Source: Cloeon dipterum (lineage: Eukaryota > Arthropoda > Insecta > Ephemeroptera > Baetidae). Taken from it: a DNA stretch of 64,000 nucleotides. Position numbers and translations under genes: made by a program. How positions within the stretch are numbered: position 1 is the first letter of the stretch; each line of letters opens with the position of its first letter. This document shows positions 37,501 through 52,949 of the stretch, one piece after another. The notes under the pieces are model-generated. The model saw only the letters and a program-made list of their open reading frames with translations. It had not been told where the DNA came from and did no database searches. The stretch covers positions 30,738,335 to 30,802,334 of the forward strand of contig NC_088788.1 in the NCBI RefSeq assembly GCF_949628265.1. Reading direction: 5' to 3'.

Positions 37501-40500
37501 AAAACTTTGTGCACCCGAATCTTGGGTTGTGGGGGTCCTATTTACAAAAAAATAAGTACTGATAGACTCATCTTTGAGTGAACTAAGTAACTGAATTGGT
37601 TTGAAGAAGACAATTACTCGTCAACGTCGTGCCAATGGGTTGAAACGGACGAAAAAAATTATAAATTCACGTTATTGAGGGGGTTAAAAGGGGTTTGGGG
37701 GTTGGTGGGTTTCTTACCCCTCTAGTACACTTGAGGACGTCGAGACAAGTCTAACGGCATGTGATTTATTAAAATTTGATGATTAGAAGCCGAGATTTAG
37801 TCGATCGTCGTTTTTCACCAACCTCGAAAAACAAGGATTTTCGAAGTTTTCATTTTTTATTACAGAATAAGGAAAAACTCCATTCCAAATTTAAATGTTT
37901 TTTACTTTATTTTTTATGCTCTACAAAATGGCTATAGTAAAAATAAAAAATTCCGATATGTTCATTTTCAAATTTGAGTTTAAATTTCAAAAATCAATTT
38001 TTATGACCTTGACCTTTGACCTACCACTTTGAGGTCAACATAAAAGTTTTTTGCCTTGTTGAGAGGAGTTAGTTGGATTTTTAATTTTTGTTTTAGGACC
38101 ATTCTGAGCAAAGTTGCAAAGTAAATACTTGAAACTGACTAGAATCTGCAATCGAAAGACAACATGCGGTTATTATAAAATGAAGAAACACACTATTAAT
38201 TGTTGGAAATGCCTAAAGGTGATATATTTTGGTTTAATTTGTTCCTTTTCACCAATGAGGTCCATGAAAATCAATTTTTTGTTGCCCCTGTAAAATTTGC
38301 TACCATAGGGATCAGTCAAATTTTCCATTGGAAATTTTGACTGTCAATCAAAGTGTCCAGCGGCGACGTAGAGGTTTCGATCAAATTTCCGCGGCACGAA
38401 CGCTATGCAAGTGGCCAAAGAAATAATATAATCATACATCTTGCCAAGAACTGTAATTAAATTACGAATACGTTAGGCAGGGAAGGGAAAGTTATAAATT
38501 AATAATTGACTAAGAAAAATCGCCTCCATCTCCATCTTAAACAAATTTGTCGATTTCAATCAAATGTGCACTGGAATCTGAGGGCAGCGGAAAAAGCAAA
38601 CTACCTCTACCTCTATGTACTCACTTTGATTTATATTTAATTTATAGCTTAATTAGTTATTTATATGTAAAACGTATCTTCCTTTTGTGAAAGCGCGGAC
38701 TAACGTTCTGCTCTCGACTTTTACCTCTATGCAAGGGGTAAAATTTAAGAATAAATCGAAGAATTTCTTCTCTGAAACCGTTAACAATAAAATTTACAGA
38801 AGTCTTGAGGGGTCTTGGCAGAGGGATCGGGTCGGGCATCTCTCCTTACTGCCACGACTACTTTTTATGCTCATAAATACACACCGGGTGTATGTACTTT
38901 CACAGCAGTAAAACAGCAGCGTCGGGACCTCAATTTCGAGACCAACCTGATGCCGCCGCCTCCTTTGCTGGTTGATCGTTTCGCCATTATTTCCGATATA
39001 TAGTCGCAGCACGACAGACGGGATGAGAGAAAAAACGACAGAGATGCACAGCTCTTTTGATCAATCAGCGGCGGGCCGAAAATAATCAGAGTCTGATGAC
39101 GACCGAGAGCAGCAACATGCGCCGTACTGTCCCTCTTTTCCATCAACTTTAATTGTCTCTAGACCGATGTGCCGACAAATCGATTATCTGCTCGTGCTCG
39201 CTTGATAGTCTATAATGCACCTGTGGGGAGGTCAGCCGGCGGCACTAGACGCTGCGCAGACACCGAATAAATTTCCTCTCCCGCTCTCTCACACTACATT
39301 GTATGTGCTTGGTGGCTGGCTGGCTGGCTGGCTTGCTTGCATGTGTGTGCGATAGGGACAAGCCTTTGTCATCAAATGGCTTTAAAAAAGGGAGCATTGT
39401 GCGAAAATAACTGAGTAAGAGCACGTCTGTCTGTCTGTCTCGCCCTCAACGCCTGTCGGCCCGACCCGCGTGCGTGTGCAGGGCAACATACAAACTCGTG
39501 GCTAAGCGCGGAATTCGTAAAGTTAGCAGGCGCTAATTAAACTGCCCAGAATTACGGCCAGATTTAAGGCAACACGCTGGTAACAAGCAACATTGTTAGT
39601 AGACCGGCACAGCACAATGCGAGCCTTCCCTTTGCTCGCGGCGGTGGTGCGACGAAAAAAAAATCAATCATGGGTATTTCAGCGAAGGAAGACGTTAGCT
39701 CACAGAAAATGCTTTTTCTTCGCCTGAAAATAATTTTTTTTTCTCGCGCGACTCGCGGCACGTGTGCGAATGCGTAAAGCCAAATCCGCCTAAGAAAAAC
39801 TCATGTGAGCGGAAGTAAAAAATATGAATATTTGCAAATACTGCGTCGCGTTTCCAGCAGTAAATTTTTATTGAAAACATAAAATGTGATATTATCCGAA
39901 AACTGAGGGTGTTAACCTATTGTAAAAATTTCTAAATAGGTTTACCGTGATTTTCAAGCATTAAAAAATGCCCAGGATGTGCGATATATTAATTAAGTTT
40001 CTTAATTTGAAGATTAATGGTAAAATAATGTCAACTTTAGTGTCTTCATGAGAAGTAACAAATTTTATTTTTTAAGAAGAAACAGCAGCTATAGCCTACA
40101 ATTTTGAAGGTCAGGATTTTACAACTTAATTCACAGTTACAGGGATATAATAATGAGATGCAATTTAACAAAATTTATTCATACCACCGTGATGGCTTTT
40201 CGGGATTATATTATAATTTTTTGCACATCATTGCGACGTCTGTGCAATTATTTAAATCCAGAGATAGTCTGTGTGGCTGCGCACGGGTCGACCTTCCTGG
40301 CAAAATCATATCCCTGGAACTCATTACTAATGCAATACATTTGCAACTTTTGGACGCTGGCAAAAAAGGGACCAGAGGCGACCTGCCCGCGCTGAACAGC
40401 GAGACACACAACACACTGCGTGCTGTGTAAAATCAATAGCTAGTCTGGTGGGCAACTTGTGGAACAGGTTAAGTGCAAATTTAAGTGACTGACTCACATT

Positions 40501-43500
40501 TCCAACTCGCACGCTTATTATGTTGCCGCATGGCTCGCCGCACAAAGAAAAATAACGACTTGCGCGGCAACCAAGTCACGGAAAATCCCTCCCTGCCGCC
40601 CGCCAGTGGTTGGCCGACCAAGTCTCGAAATAGCTACTTTTGAAACCACGCCGCACATTGTAATTGCTGCTCGCGGAATTAATATACACCGTGTCCATAG
40701 TTCGATTGTTGGCGGCGTGCCGTTAGATATGGTGCGCGATAGACACGTGTGGAATCTGTAAAGAGCAGGGGGCGAGAAAGATCACGTCGGCGAGCAGGCT
40801 AGCACCTTTCCTGGGCATACAAAGTCGTTATCTAACTACATAACTAGCAAGGCTCTTCAGGCAGTTCAGGCTGTAGGTTTGATTAGAAGCTGAGGTCCCT
40901 GACACTAAATTTTAATATTTATGTATATTTAAAATTAGCTTGTCGTTGATAACGAAACGTGCAAACTATGGATCTCTCAAATATATTTAATTGAATACAT
41001 CTAAAAGAAATCAAGAACTGCGAGGCTTGATTTTAAAATCCAATTCAGTTTATTTCTCCAAAATAAATAATTAAACTATTTAAATTATAAAAAAATTAGC
41101 AATCTTATTTTGGAGAAATTAGGCTTTGTAGTGTTAGCGAACAACTCGCCGAAACTCATAGTTAAAACAGTAGAAATGTTTACCACTATAATATACTCTA
41201 ATCGTTCGCCATTCGCCACATTACATCCTTTACTACATAACTACATAATAAATGTTTACTGTTTTACTTTAAATTATTATGCTTTTAGAGTTATCATTCC
41301 TAAATTAACTCCCCGAATTCCATGGTTCAAATGTGAATATTTCTAGCTTTTGCTCTTTCAACGCATCTTTGAACTGTTTTAGCTACGGCCTTCCAGATAA
41401 TGTTTATTAAATGTACAAGATGCTCGAAACCCAAAATGCAGATAAAAGTTAAAGAGCATAATTTCAACGAAATTGAGCATATGTGGAAGAGAAGAAATGA
41501 GCTGGAATGGAACATCAACAATTGAATGTGTCTTGGATTTGACAGCACCAATAAAGACCCCTCTGGCTGCGCAAGTGGTGCCCAGAGATAAAGAGCAAAT
41601 AATGAGCTTCTGGCCATTAGTCCTTTGGGCCGGCGGGTTCTGTGCCGCTGCGGCGCTCGAATTGGCGCAGCATATTTCACTCTGTGAGTCGCACAAGGCC
41701 CAAGTGGCTGAAAGCGTGCTGCCTCGTGCGAGAGGGCGCACATTTGAAAGGCCTAATCGCTTCCACGTAAGTGCTCAATTAGCCGACAGAACAAATCGCG
41801 CTCCCGCACACTAATTGTTTCGCAGAAACGGCAGCCAATTCCACGGATACTGGCTAAACTATAATTCTGTTCGCGCGACGGCGCGAACGCACTTTCGCAA
41901 CAAGGACGGAAACCATACAGACACCGGATGGGAGTAAATAAAACAATTTCAATATGATGCTATGCAGGTGAAGTGCACCGAGCGGTAGACGCGAAAAGCT
42001 GTCGTCTTTTATTAATCTGACGGCACCAATCTGCCGGTGCCTGCGGTCGAATGTGCGCTTCCTCTTTGCATAAATCGCTGTCTGCTTGCGTGCACCTTTC
42101 AAACGACTTCGGGCTAAAATTGCCCAGCTGATAAGGGCGCGGCTTTTGTTAATTTTCTTGATGGATTCATCCAACTTAACGGTGTCAATCACAATATAAT
42201 GGTTCCGAATCACGCTTTCAACTAAATGTCTGGCACTGCGCTGCGTGATCTCCAAACGTTTGATTTTTTTTAGCTGCAAGAAGAACAATGATTTCTTAAG
42301 CCGGCAAAAAAAAATTGCAGCAAAAATTCAAAGGCGTTGATTAAATTGAAGGTCACGACGTATTTACGGCAGACTGAATTTCAGATGATAACAGGGAAAT
42401 AAATGTAGTATGCGTTGAAATCATGCTCGATTCCACAATCTCATTTGATTAAGAACTCGAAACATTTGTTGTGCGGTATTTTTGAAAGTCAGGAGATAAG
42501 TTACATGGATACCAATATTCCTCTTTTATAAATAGCCATATTCTGTTTTACAATGAGGAGCCCAAGTTGCTTGACATCACGACTAACTGTCACAATATTT
42601 ATGAAATAACTGCAAAGATTTACAATCTTTGAATTATATCAACGTATACTCGGCCAAGGATTATTTAAATTTCTCAATCGTGAGGACTTCCCAAAAAACC
42701 TTTTGCTAAAATTTTTTTTGGATATAATGGATGGGACATTTTCAAAAGGCAAAATTTTCAGACCACTCATTTCACTTCGTCAGCACTTGATATACAAGGG
42801 GCGCTTTTTCTCATTCACTCGCTCGGTGCGGAAAAGCATTCATATTCAAGACGCGAAATAGGAGGCTACGCCGCGTGGCGTAAATTATGCAGTGTTTGTT
42901 CGCGAAAGCCTTAAAATGAAAGAGGAGTAATGAAAAACCAAAGAACTGCTGCTACACGCACCAGGAGCACGAGACGGTGCAGACGGAAAATAAAGCTTCT
43001 GTTGCACACGAAATTCGTTGACGCGAAAAAAGCCGAGAAAAAGGAAAAGAGGTAGCGGTCACCGCCTGGCGACTGCAGACGCATTGACGCTAGCAACCAC
43101 CAACCCTGTTTTGTTTATATTACGGTCGAGTCTCATGGGAGAAATTCACACCTGAAGTGCGAGAGAGAGAGAGAGAGAGAGACCAACTGAAGAGAAGCTT
43201 CACTTGTAATTCTATCAACTGAAATAGGCGCGAGCGAGTGCGAAATTATAATGTTTCATTGTACGTTCTCGTTCCCGGCTCTTTACTGGGTGTCAGTTTA
43301 AAGTAGATGTGCAAAGCTTGCAAATTATTTAAAGCAAACACCCCATTGTCTGCAGATGTTTCCACAGCAATACAAAAAGGACCGACTGACTTGCGAAGGA
43401 ACACTTTATGATGCTACAATGAAAACCCCTGATCAACACAAGACCAAATGCAACAACTCGAAGAGATTCGGCGTGGCATCAAACTCCCAGTAGTTCGATG

Positions 43501-46500
43501 ATTATTTCGTTCGCTTTTTTTGTCAAGATTTACCACTATTAAAGTATACATTCAACTTCTAAATTATACAAAACCCCTGTAGCTGTTGCATTTGCGGTTA
43601 CTATCTACTTAAATTAAGATGGTGAACACCCGATTCTCTCACCCGACTGTCGTCTTGAGGCTCAGCGCAATTGGAAACAATGGTCAATTAATTATTCTCA
43701 GCTTCAAGTGCGAGTACAAGAGAGCATAATGATGACAATATTCACCAGTGACATCATCCGATATATACAAAGTTAGGTCGCTAACCTTGTAGCCACCGCA
43801 ACGCCCGCCGAGCCTCTTTTACGCTTTTACGATTCGGGAAAGTGAGCCGTCTGGTCAAGAAAGCCTTAAAAGTCTCAAATATTTCAAGTCGCTTTGCCAC
43901 ATAGGTCGGGAATGTTTCGAAAATTTTGGCCTGTCTGAGAATTTGCTTAAAGATTTAAATCGGGTGTTAAACATTTCAACGCATTTTTCTTTTTCAGGCA
44001 CTAGCATTGTATGCTCGCCTCGCGAGAGCGAAATTCATTTCAATTGTTCCACGCAGGCATAACAGTAATCGTGGCAATTGTCAGCTTCAAGGAGTACACT
44101 GGAGGTAAGTTGCGGTCCACAATGGAAAAATCAACCGCCGAATTGTGCAAGAAGTGGTTGAGAAATGCGCGGCTGGCTCGAAAATAGAAATAAAAAAGGG
44201 CGTCAGCGGATTTTGCATCGGCGAGCGAGCGATAGGTGCAAAGTCAAGAGCGAAGTGAAGAACGAGCGAACGAACGTACGAATGAACAAATGAGCCAGCC
44301 AACGAACAGCCGACTCCTCCCGGTTTGCATTGCAGCCGCCTGATTAATTTTTACAGCCGCAGCGAAGGGCATTCGCACATATAAAAATGATTGCGTTCCT
44401 ACACTAGAGCTCTTTATTCGGGATTAATGGTCCAGTTAGTTGCTCGAGAGTATTTCGTTGCCGCCGAGCTGCGTTTTTTTATCTTGGTTTTCTCTCCAGA
44501 GACTTTGCCCGGCGTCATCGCACTATGCACTCGCCGACCGATTATTTCGCAAGAGCGCTCTGACCGCTTCTTGCGAGCCTCCAATTTTGGAACAATCGAG
44601 TATGTGAGCTATGCAAAAGTAAAGCAAGGTAATTTCTCTCGCAGACTCTGCGTCAGCAGACCTCGCTGTTGAAATGTATTTTTGAGACGGAATGAGAATC
44701 GAAAAATGCATTATATTAAATGGGGTGTGCCGTGTTTTTGTTGCTAGGGACGATTACCTTTTATTTCTTGTACATCGTTTTTTATAAAGAACTGAAAAGA
44801 ACGAGCTAAAAATAATTCTGCCTCCGATAAAGTCTAGCTGCAATTGATGCGGACCTGCTCACAGCCCTTACAATTAAGGGGGTTGCTGCCTGGAGACAGG
44901 ATAGCGTAGTGGACCGGTCGAGGTCTGCGCTACGGAGACTTGTGACCAGCCTTTTGTAATTCTCCTTTGTACACGCACTTCAAAATTGTCATTGTCTTTC
45001 TCAATATTTCACACGGAAAAATGCTTCTCATGAATTAAGTTAACATACTAAATATGGTGCTGTGCTAGTTACTTTGCTCTCTAAATGACCTATCTGAATA
45101 GTTTGTACTACGGAAGTGTAAATGGTAGTATTTTTGTTATAAATTAACGATATAACCGAAACGCTATTCCAACAAATTTTTTTTAACTTATCAGCAGTAC
45201 TTACTTATTTTGCTTTGTACTTTCAACGATACTTTTAAAGGAGCAAAAATGCACTTGGATAGCCGGCGTAAGTTCATGCTCTAAATATAGCTTTAATTAA
45301 TCCAGACAGACGTCATTTATTTCTCGCTAGAAGTCTGCTCTTGTACGCACGCATCAAGAATCTCTCCAGCCGGCGCCGAGTGGACGCGGCGTGTTTTAAT
45401 GCAATCAACATTCAAGACTGTCATCACATGCACACGCCGAGAAATTTATTTTTAAGAGCTTTTCTCGCACAGCATATTAAGCACCGAGCTCAAGGGACTT
45501 GCATTCTTATCGTTGGGGAGGCTGCTTCTGAATTTATTGCTCGCCTATCAAACAGCCGGCGTCAAAACCATTCACAAGTGCTTCTTTCCGCTGCACTTCT
45601 TTAGCTGCTATAATTGCCGACGCAATAATTACTCAACAAATCCGGCTAGCGAAATGGCAGTTTTAAAATAAATTAGCTACTCACCCTGTTTCAAGATGGT
45701 TTGATTAAAGTCATTTTCAGTCCAAACTGTGAAGCAGTGTTCATGCTCATCAGCACAAATGACCGTGTTGTTGTTTGCTACCTCCTGTGATATAGGATTT
45801 TTACAAATATTAGCAAAACTTAAATAATAACTTTGGTGTTGTTGGAATTATGCTCTGCGAAATGTAAAAGATCCACAATGAAGATTAATTAATCATCAAG
45901 TAGGATTGGTAGAAATCTCCCTAATTTATAGTTATAACATTAACGTAGCGATTTATACTAATGAAAAAATTAAGTGACAGGTGCCAGACATTGAGTCAAA
46001 ACACGTTGGGTGAATTAAGTCTTGCAGCGTCCATCAGCAATAAAAAAATGTATCCTAATTATTGTAAGAATATTTCGTGAATATTTGAATCATAATCACC
46101 TCAGCAATTGTGGACATGTCAGTGAACCCATTCGAGATTACAGAGTATGCACACTGTCGGGGCTTAGCATGGCCAGGAGCAGCTGAAACAAAAGAAAGTA
46201 CAAATTGATCACAAACGAAAACAAATTGAAGTGCAAATTTTAACCTTCAACAGTTTTATAATAGCTAATAGTATTTCTTTTGACCTCTTTAAAGGAAGAG
46301 CAAATATATCGCACTGTCGATTAAAAACAAACAAACTTTCCAATTCTATCTTAACGAACATTATTTGAGAATTTTAAGTAGATACCTTTCACTTCAATCA
46401 TTTGCATTTTATTTATAATTTACATGACAGCGACGAGTTACATAAATTAGAGCTCGTTTTAAAAGGAAATAAGATAAAATTGATCATGATTTTATGTAAT

Positions 46501-46730
46501 TTTTATGAAGTGAAAACGAAAGAGACAGCCTTGGGTGAAACGTTGACTTCGCCGTCTGGTCAAAATTTACTGAATAACATACATTCATCTTCCCGTGGAA
46601 TCAAAGTGATATTAGCACAAAGCAAGGTGAATTTGAAAGCATGCCCCAAAAAATTAAGCTATCATGCATGCTCACCTTTGGCGATGATCAGGGCCAGGAG
46701 AAACACGGTGGTGGTGACCATTGTTGCCAT
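31550..46730 (-). CDS. wit: BMP type II receptor Ser/Thr kinase, wishful thinking
   Basis: Exons, 5' to 3': 46730-46676, 46182-46100, 45784-45685, 35311-35156, 35067-34825, 34770-34615, 34552-34370, 34311-34148, 34074-33879, 33821-33609, 33547-33386, 33329-33201, 33145-32807, 31983-31550; all in phase, about 870 residues. Order: signal peptide ([17 protein letters not shown]), cysteine-rich ligand-binding domain ([15 protein letters not shown]), transmembrane helix ([17 protein letters not shown]), kinase, and a long Ser/Pro/Asn-rich tail as in BMPR2/Wit. Kinase motifs: glycine loop [13 protein letters not shown] lysine, HRDLNTRN catalytic loop, DLG in place of [38 protein letters not shown]. 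The kinase end is nearly identical to BMPR2, which separates it from activin and TGF-beta type II receptors. In flies Wit binds BMP ligands such as Gbb and phosphorylates type I receptors at neuromuscular synapses. Intron 3 is 10.4 kb. Confidence 0.95.
31984..32806 (-). other. wit intron 13 containing a MITE-like insertion
   Basis: An 823-bp intron between the last two coding exons. Its middle third is GC-richer and holds the 261-bp TA-flanked inverted-repeat element described separately. Confidence 0.7.
32083..32343. mobile_element. MITE-like element with 9-bp TIRs and TA duplication
   Basis: GAGGTCTCA at 32,085-32,093 and its exact complement TGAGACCTC at 32,333-32,341 are each flanked externally by TA, giving a 261-bp unit including the TA. 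The interior is non-coding and rich in CAGCCG-type motifs, unlike the AT-rich intron around it. A TA duplication with short TIRs is typical of Tc1/mariner-type non-autonomous elements. The TIRs are short, so chance is not excluded without other copies. Confidence 0.45.
37110..37128. promoter_or_regulatory. Triple AGGTCA nuclear-receptor half-site (left arm)
   Basis: AGGTCAAAGGTCAAGGTCA combines a DR1 (AGGTCA-A-AGGTCA) with an abutting third half-site that also forms TCAAGGTCA, the extended monomer site used by FTZ-F1/ERR-type receptors. It lies within the foldback element. Confidence 0.5.
38004..38022. promoter_or_regulatory. Triple AGGTCA nuclear-receptor half-site (right arm)
   Basis: The exact inverted copy of the 37,110-37,128 motif (TGACCTTGACCTTTGACCT) in the other arm. 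It is preserved although neighbouring positions of the two arms have diverged. Confidence 0.5.
39313..39440. repeat. Short GGCT and GTCT tetranucleotide repeats
   Basis: (GGCT)n at 39,313-39,336 with a degenerate tail, and (GTCT)n at 39,425-39,440, in wit intron 3. Confidence 0.8.
43161..43182. repeat. (GA)n microsatellite
   Basis: A GA dinucleotide run of 11 units in wit intron 3. Confidence 0.9.
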
Positions 46731-47801
46731 GACTCGGATATTCAGAGGAAAACGGCCATTGTCAGCAGCTTGCTAATCCGGTGTGTTTACAGATACTGCG
46801 GATTCGAGGTGGAATCTACAGTCGAAAGGGTTAATTGATTAATAAGCGGTATCTTACATGACCATCCGAACGGGCGGCAACATTACACAGCGGCGGCAGA
46901 CACAGCAGCAAGGCCGTCCACTGTCTGGGCCTCGAGCCCGAGATCACGACTGAGAATTTCGCTTGCGTGAGCCTCGTTCAGCATTAAACGGGAATCGGCG
47001 CACCGTTCGGCCCGAAAGCTGAATGAGAATGATACACACACACGCCAAAGAGACGACGACGCGGAGCCGAATGCGGCGGCCTAGACAGCTTAACTGGATC
47101 TAAAAAACTAACGAGACCCATAAAAAGTTGACAATTCTCCCCCTTCTGTCTGGAAAGTGAAAATGAACTCGTCCACCGTCATGTCCACCGTCTGCCCGTT
47201 CAAGGTCACTTGAGACGTAGCGCAGCTCGATGCTCGCTTGTTTTCTCGAGGCGCCATTCGTCTGGGTCACGGACCCCAAGCCGATTGTTTCCTACCATTA
47301 TCCTCTTTTAACATAGCGGATATGTAAAGATATACATATCTCTGTTACAATGAAAGGAATTAAATTTTAAGCCATAACCCTAAAACGCTTTAATCAAGTA
47401 GATACTCAGAATGTGTGCAGTCTTTTGGTTCAAAACGATTAATGAAAGAGAAGTAGTGAGAATGTTCAAATAAATGTTTTATTTCCTTCTCAAATCATAT
47501 GTCAAGGATTAATTAGTTGATATTCTTAAATTAATATATTACACCCTACGTTGACAGAAAAACGGTCGCATCCAATGAGTTTGTTTAAGAAATCATGATT
47601 CAAACTTTTCTTATGAATAAAAACGGCATCAAGAATCTTTAATTTCTAAATAGGTAAAAAGAACGTCCCTACAATGCATAATCACAGGCACTATGATTTT
47701 ATTTTTTATTTCAGCTTGAATTTTGCCGCGAAGTCTTTTGAGAAATTTGAAGCCACACCACTGTTTTCTTTTTTGTCTGCTCCAGGATGCGTTTGATGTG
47801 G
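46731..47801 (-). other. wit 5' region and YME1L 3' UTR
   Basis: The two genes lie in tandem on the minus strand. The 46.8-47.28 kb part is GC/CpG-rich and is the likely wit promoter and 5' UTR. The 47.3-47.8 kb part is AT-rich, with minus-strand AATAAA (TTTATT) at 47,698-47,710 and 47,478-47,483 as candidate YME1L poly(A) signals. Confidence 0.55.
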
Positions 47802-51492
<3,691 letters not shown>

Positions 51493-51803
51493 TTTGCCGC
51501 TTTTGAAGGAGATTTCGTCGGAGGGTTCTTTAGTATCAGTGGCTTAAGTACAGGTCTCGGAGAAGTCTGCAAAAAGTGACAACAGTCGCACTAAAGTTAA
51601 AGTTGACTTCCAAATGCATCCATGTTACTTCTGAACCAATAAAAAGAAGAGAAGCGCAACGCGCCTGCTGATGCTTGATCAAAGCACATGTTGATAGACA
51701 CGCCCACCTATTTGGCTGCGACCCGTGCTCTCCGACGACTAAAGTTAGTGAATTCACTCCAATTCTAGCTCTATTTGGAGTTTTAGGTCAAAATTTTGAA
51801 AAT
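51493..51803. promoter_or_regulatory. Compact bidirectional promoter of YME1L and TIMM13
   Basis: Only 311 bp separate the two start codons on opposite strands, so both transcripts must start here unless their 5' UTRs overlap. No TATA box is evident. Confidence 0.8.
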
Positions 51804-52949
51804 ATGGATGCAGCCGGTACAAATAAACTCACTTCAGCTCAGAAGGAGGAGCTTATGGACCAAGTGAAACAGCAGATGGCCATAATGTCAGCACAGGAAC
51901 TGCTTTCTGTGAGTTGATTAATCGCTATTTGAAAAGCACAAACAAATTTGTTAAATTTACACAAATTACATAATATTTTGAACTCTATTTTGTTTTTTCC
52001 AGAAAATGACAGAAAAGTGTTTCAAAAAATGTGTAACGAAACCTGGCACATCACTTGATAGCTCAGAACAGGTGAGATTTGAATTATCTATATTTATGAT
52101 AAATAAAACATCATTATTTCATCACCAAATAACCCCTCAAAAGTTAAATATTATGTATAATTTAAATTTTTTAATGCCAAGAATTAATAGGATATAGTTC
52201 TGATAGTTTTCATGCAATTAATTATTATGAGAGTGGCAATTTTGCGAATCCATATTATGGAGCTGGAATTTTTTTATTTGCTATGGTACATACAGTCAAG
52301 GAAGTTAAAAATTAAAAAAATTGTTCAGATAATATGAACAGAATCAATTAAAGTATTGGTTTGCATTGCAATTTTGAGCTAAGTTGAAGCTGAAATTTCC
52401 AGGTCCATCCAGGAATTTTCCCGATTTTTTATTTATATTTTATCTATCTTAATTATTGCATAACTTCCCACGGGATTGGGTAATATTGCAATTATCAAAT
52501 TAACATCTTTAACTATATATTTTACATTTTTTTAATTTTCAAGTACATAGTAGTACATAATATATAACACACTATAAGCTCAAGATACTCACAGATCTAT
52601 TTTTGTCAGAAAACCCATTATGGATGTATGAAATTGACAATTTTAGTATTATTATACTTTTTACTTCATATTAGTCCAATGCTGTATTGCATGATATTTG
52701 TAGCCTTTTTTTAAAAAAATATTTTTTATAATTCTTTTCTGACACAATCTAAAAATTTCCTGTTGATACTGAAAATTTATTAATTTATGGAATCAATATA
52801 CATTAAAACAATCATTAATTTCGATGTGTTATTGTTTCTATTATTTCCAGAAATGCGTCGCCATGTGTATGGATAGGTTCATGGACAGCTTTAATTTGGT
52901 ATCGCGGTCCTACAGCAACAGGCTACTGCAAGAAAGAAACAAAATGTAA
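51804..52949 (+). CDS. Tim13: Mitochondrial small Tim chaperone TIMM13
   Basis: Exons 51804-51908, 52003-52071 and 52851-52949, all phase 0; 90 residues. Twin CX3C motifs are present (CFKKC and CVAMC), with the family strings [13 protein letters not shown] before, [11 protein letters not shown] between and [15 protein letters not shown] after. These identify Tim13 rather than Tim8, 9 or 10. Tim13 forms a hexamer with Tim8 in the intermembrane space that escorts hydrophobic precursors to the inner membrane. The ATG at 51,804 is chosen because it gives the usual length; the frame is open upstream, but that would add an unrelated extension across the promoter. AATAAA at 53,210 is the likely poly(A) signal. 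Confidence 0.97.
52072..52850 (+). other. TIMM13 intron 2, very AT-rich
   Basis: 779-bp GT-AG intron with no recognised features. Confidence 0.85.

Larger units (their letters stand above)
36402..38402. mobile_element. 2.0-kb foldback (long inverted repeat) transposable element
   Basis: The left end CGTTCGTGCCGCGGAAATTT and right end AAATTTCCGCGGCACGAACG are exact complements, and CTAT occurs immediately outside both (36,398-36,401 and 38,403-38,406), consistent with a 4-bp target-site duplication. Homology between the arms continues inward: outer about 110 bp, then about 37.0-37.47 kb against about 37.66-38.13 kb. The spacer is about 180 bp. The left arm holds about 300 bp more non-matching sequence than the right (roughly 36.52-36.99 kb against 38.13-38.30 kb). 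No ORF of note is present, so it is non-autonomous. The superfamily is not recognised. It lies in wit intron 3. Confidence 0.85.
35312..45684 (-). other. wit intron 3 (10.4 kb)
   Basis: Splits the ligand-binding domain between the exon encoding [12 protein letters not shown] and the exon starting GCWK. The split codon (G plus GT) is in phase. It contains the 2.0-kb foldback element (36,402-38,402), simple repeats at about 39.3-39.4 and 43.16 kb, and CpG-richer patches near 39.0-39.8, 41.6-42.2, 43.0 and 44.0-44.7 kb that may be enhancers. No nested gene was recognised. Confidence 0.8.

Noticed and set aside
41327-41814. ORFs of 113-138 codons on both strands in wit intron 3
   Set aside because: No homology, mutually overlapping frames and no splice signals; considered chance in a GC-richer patch.
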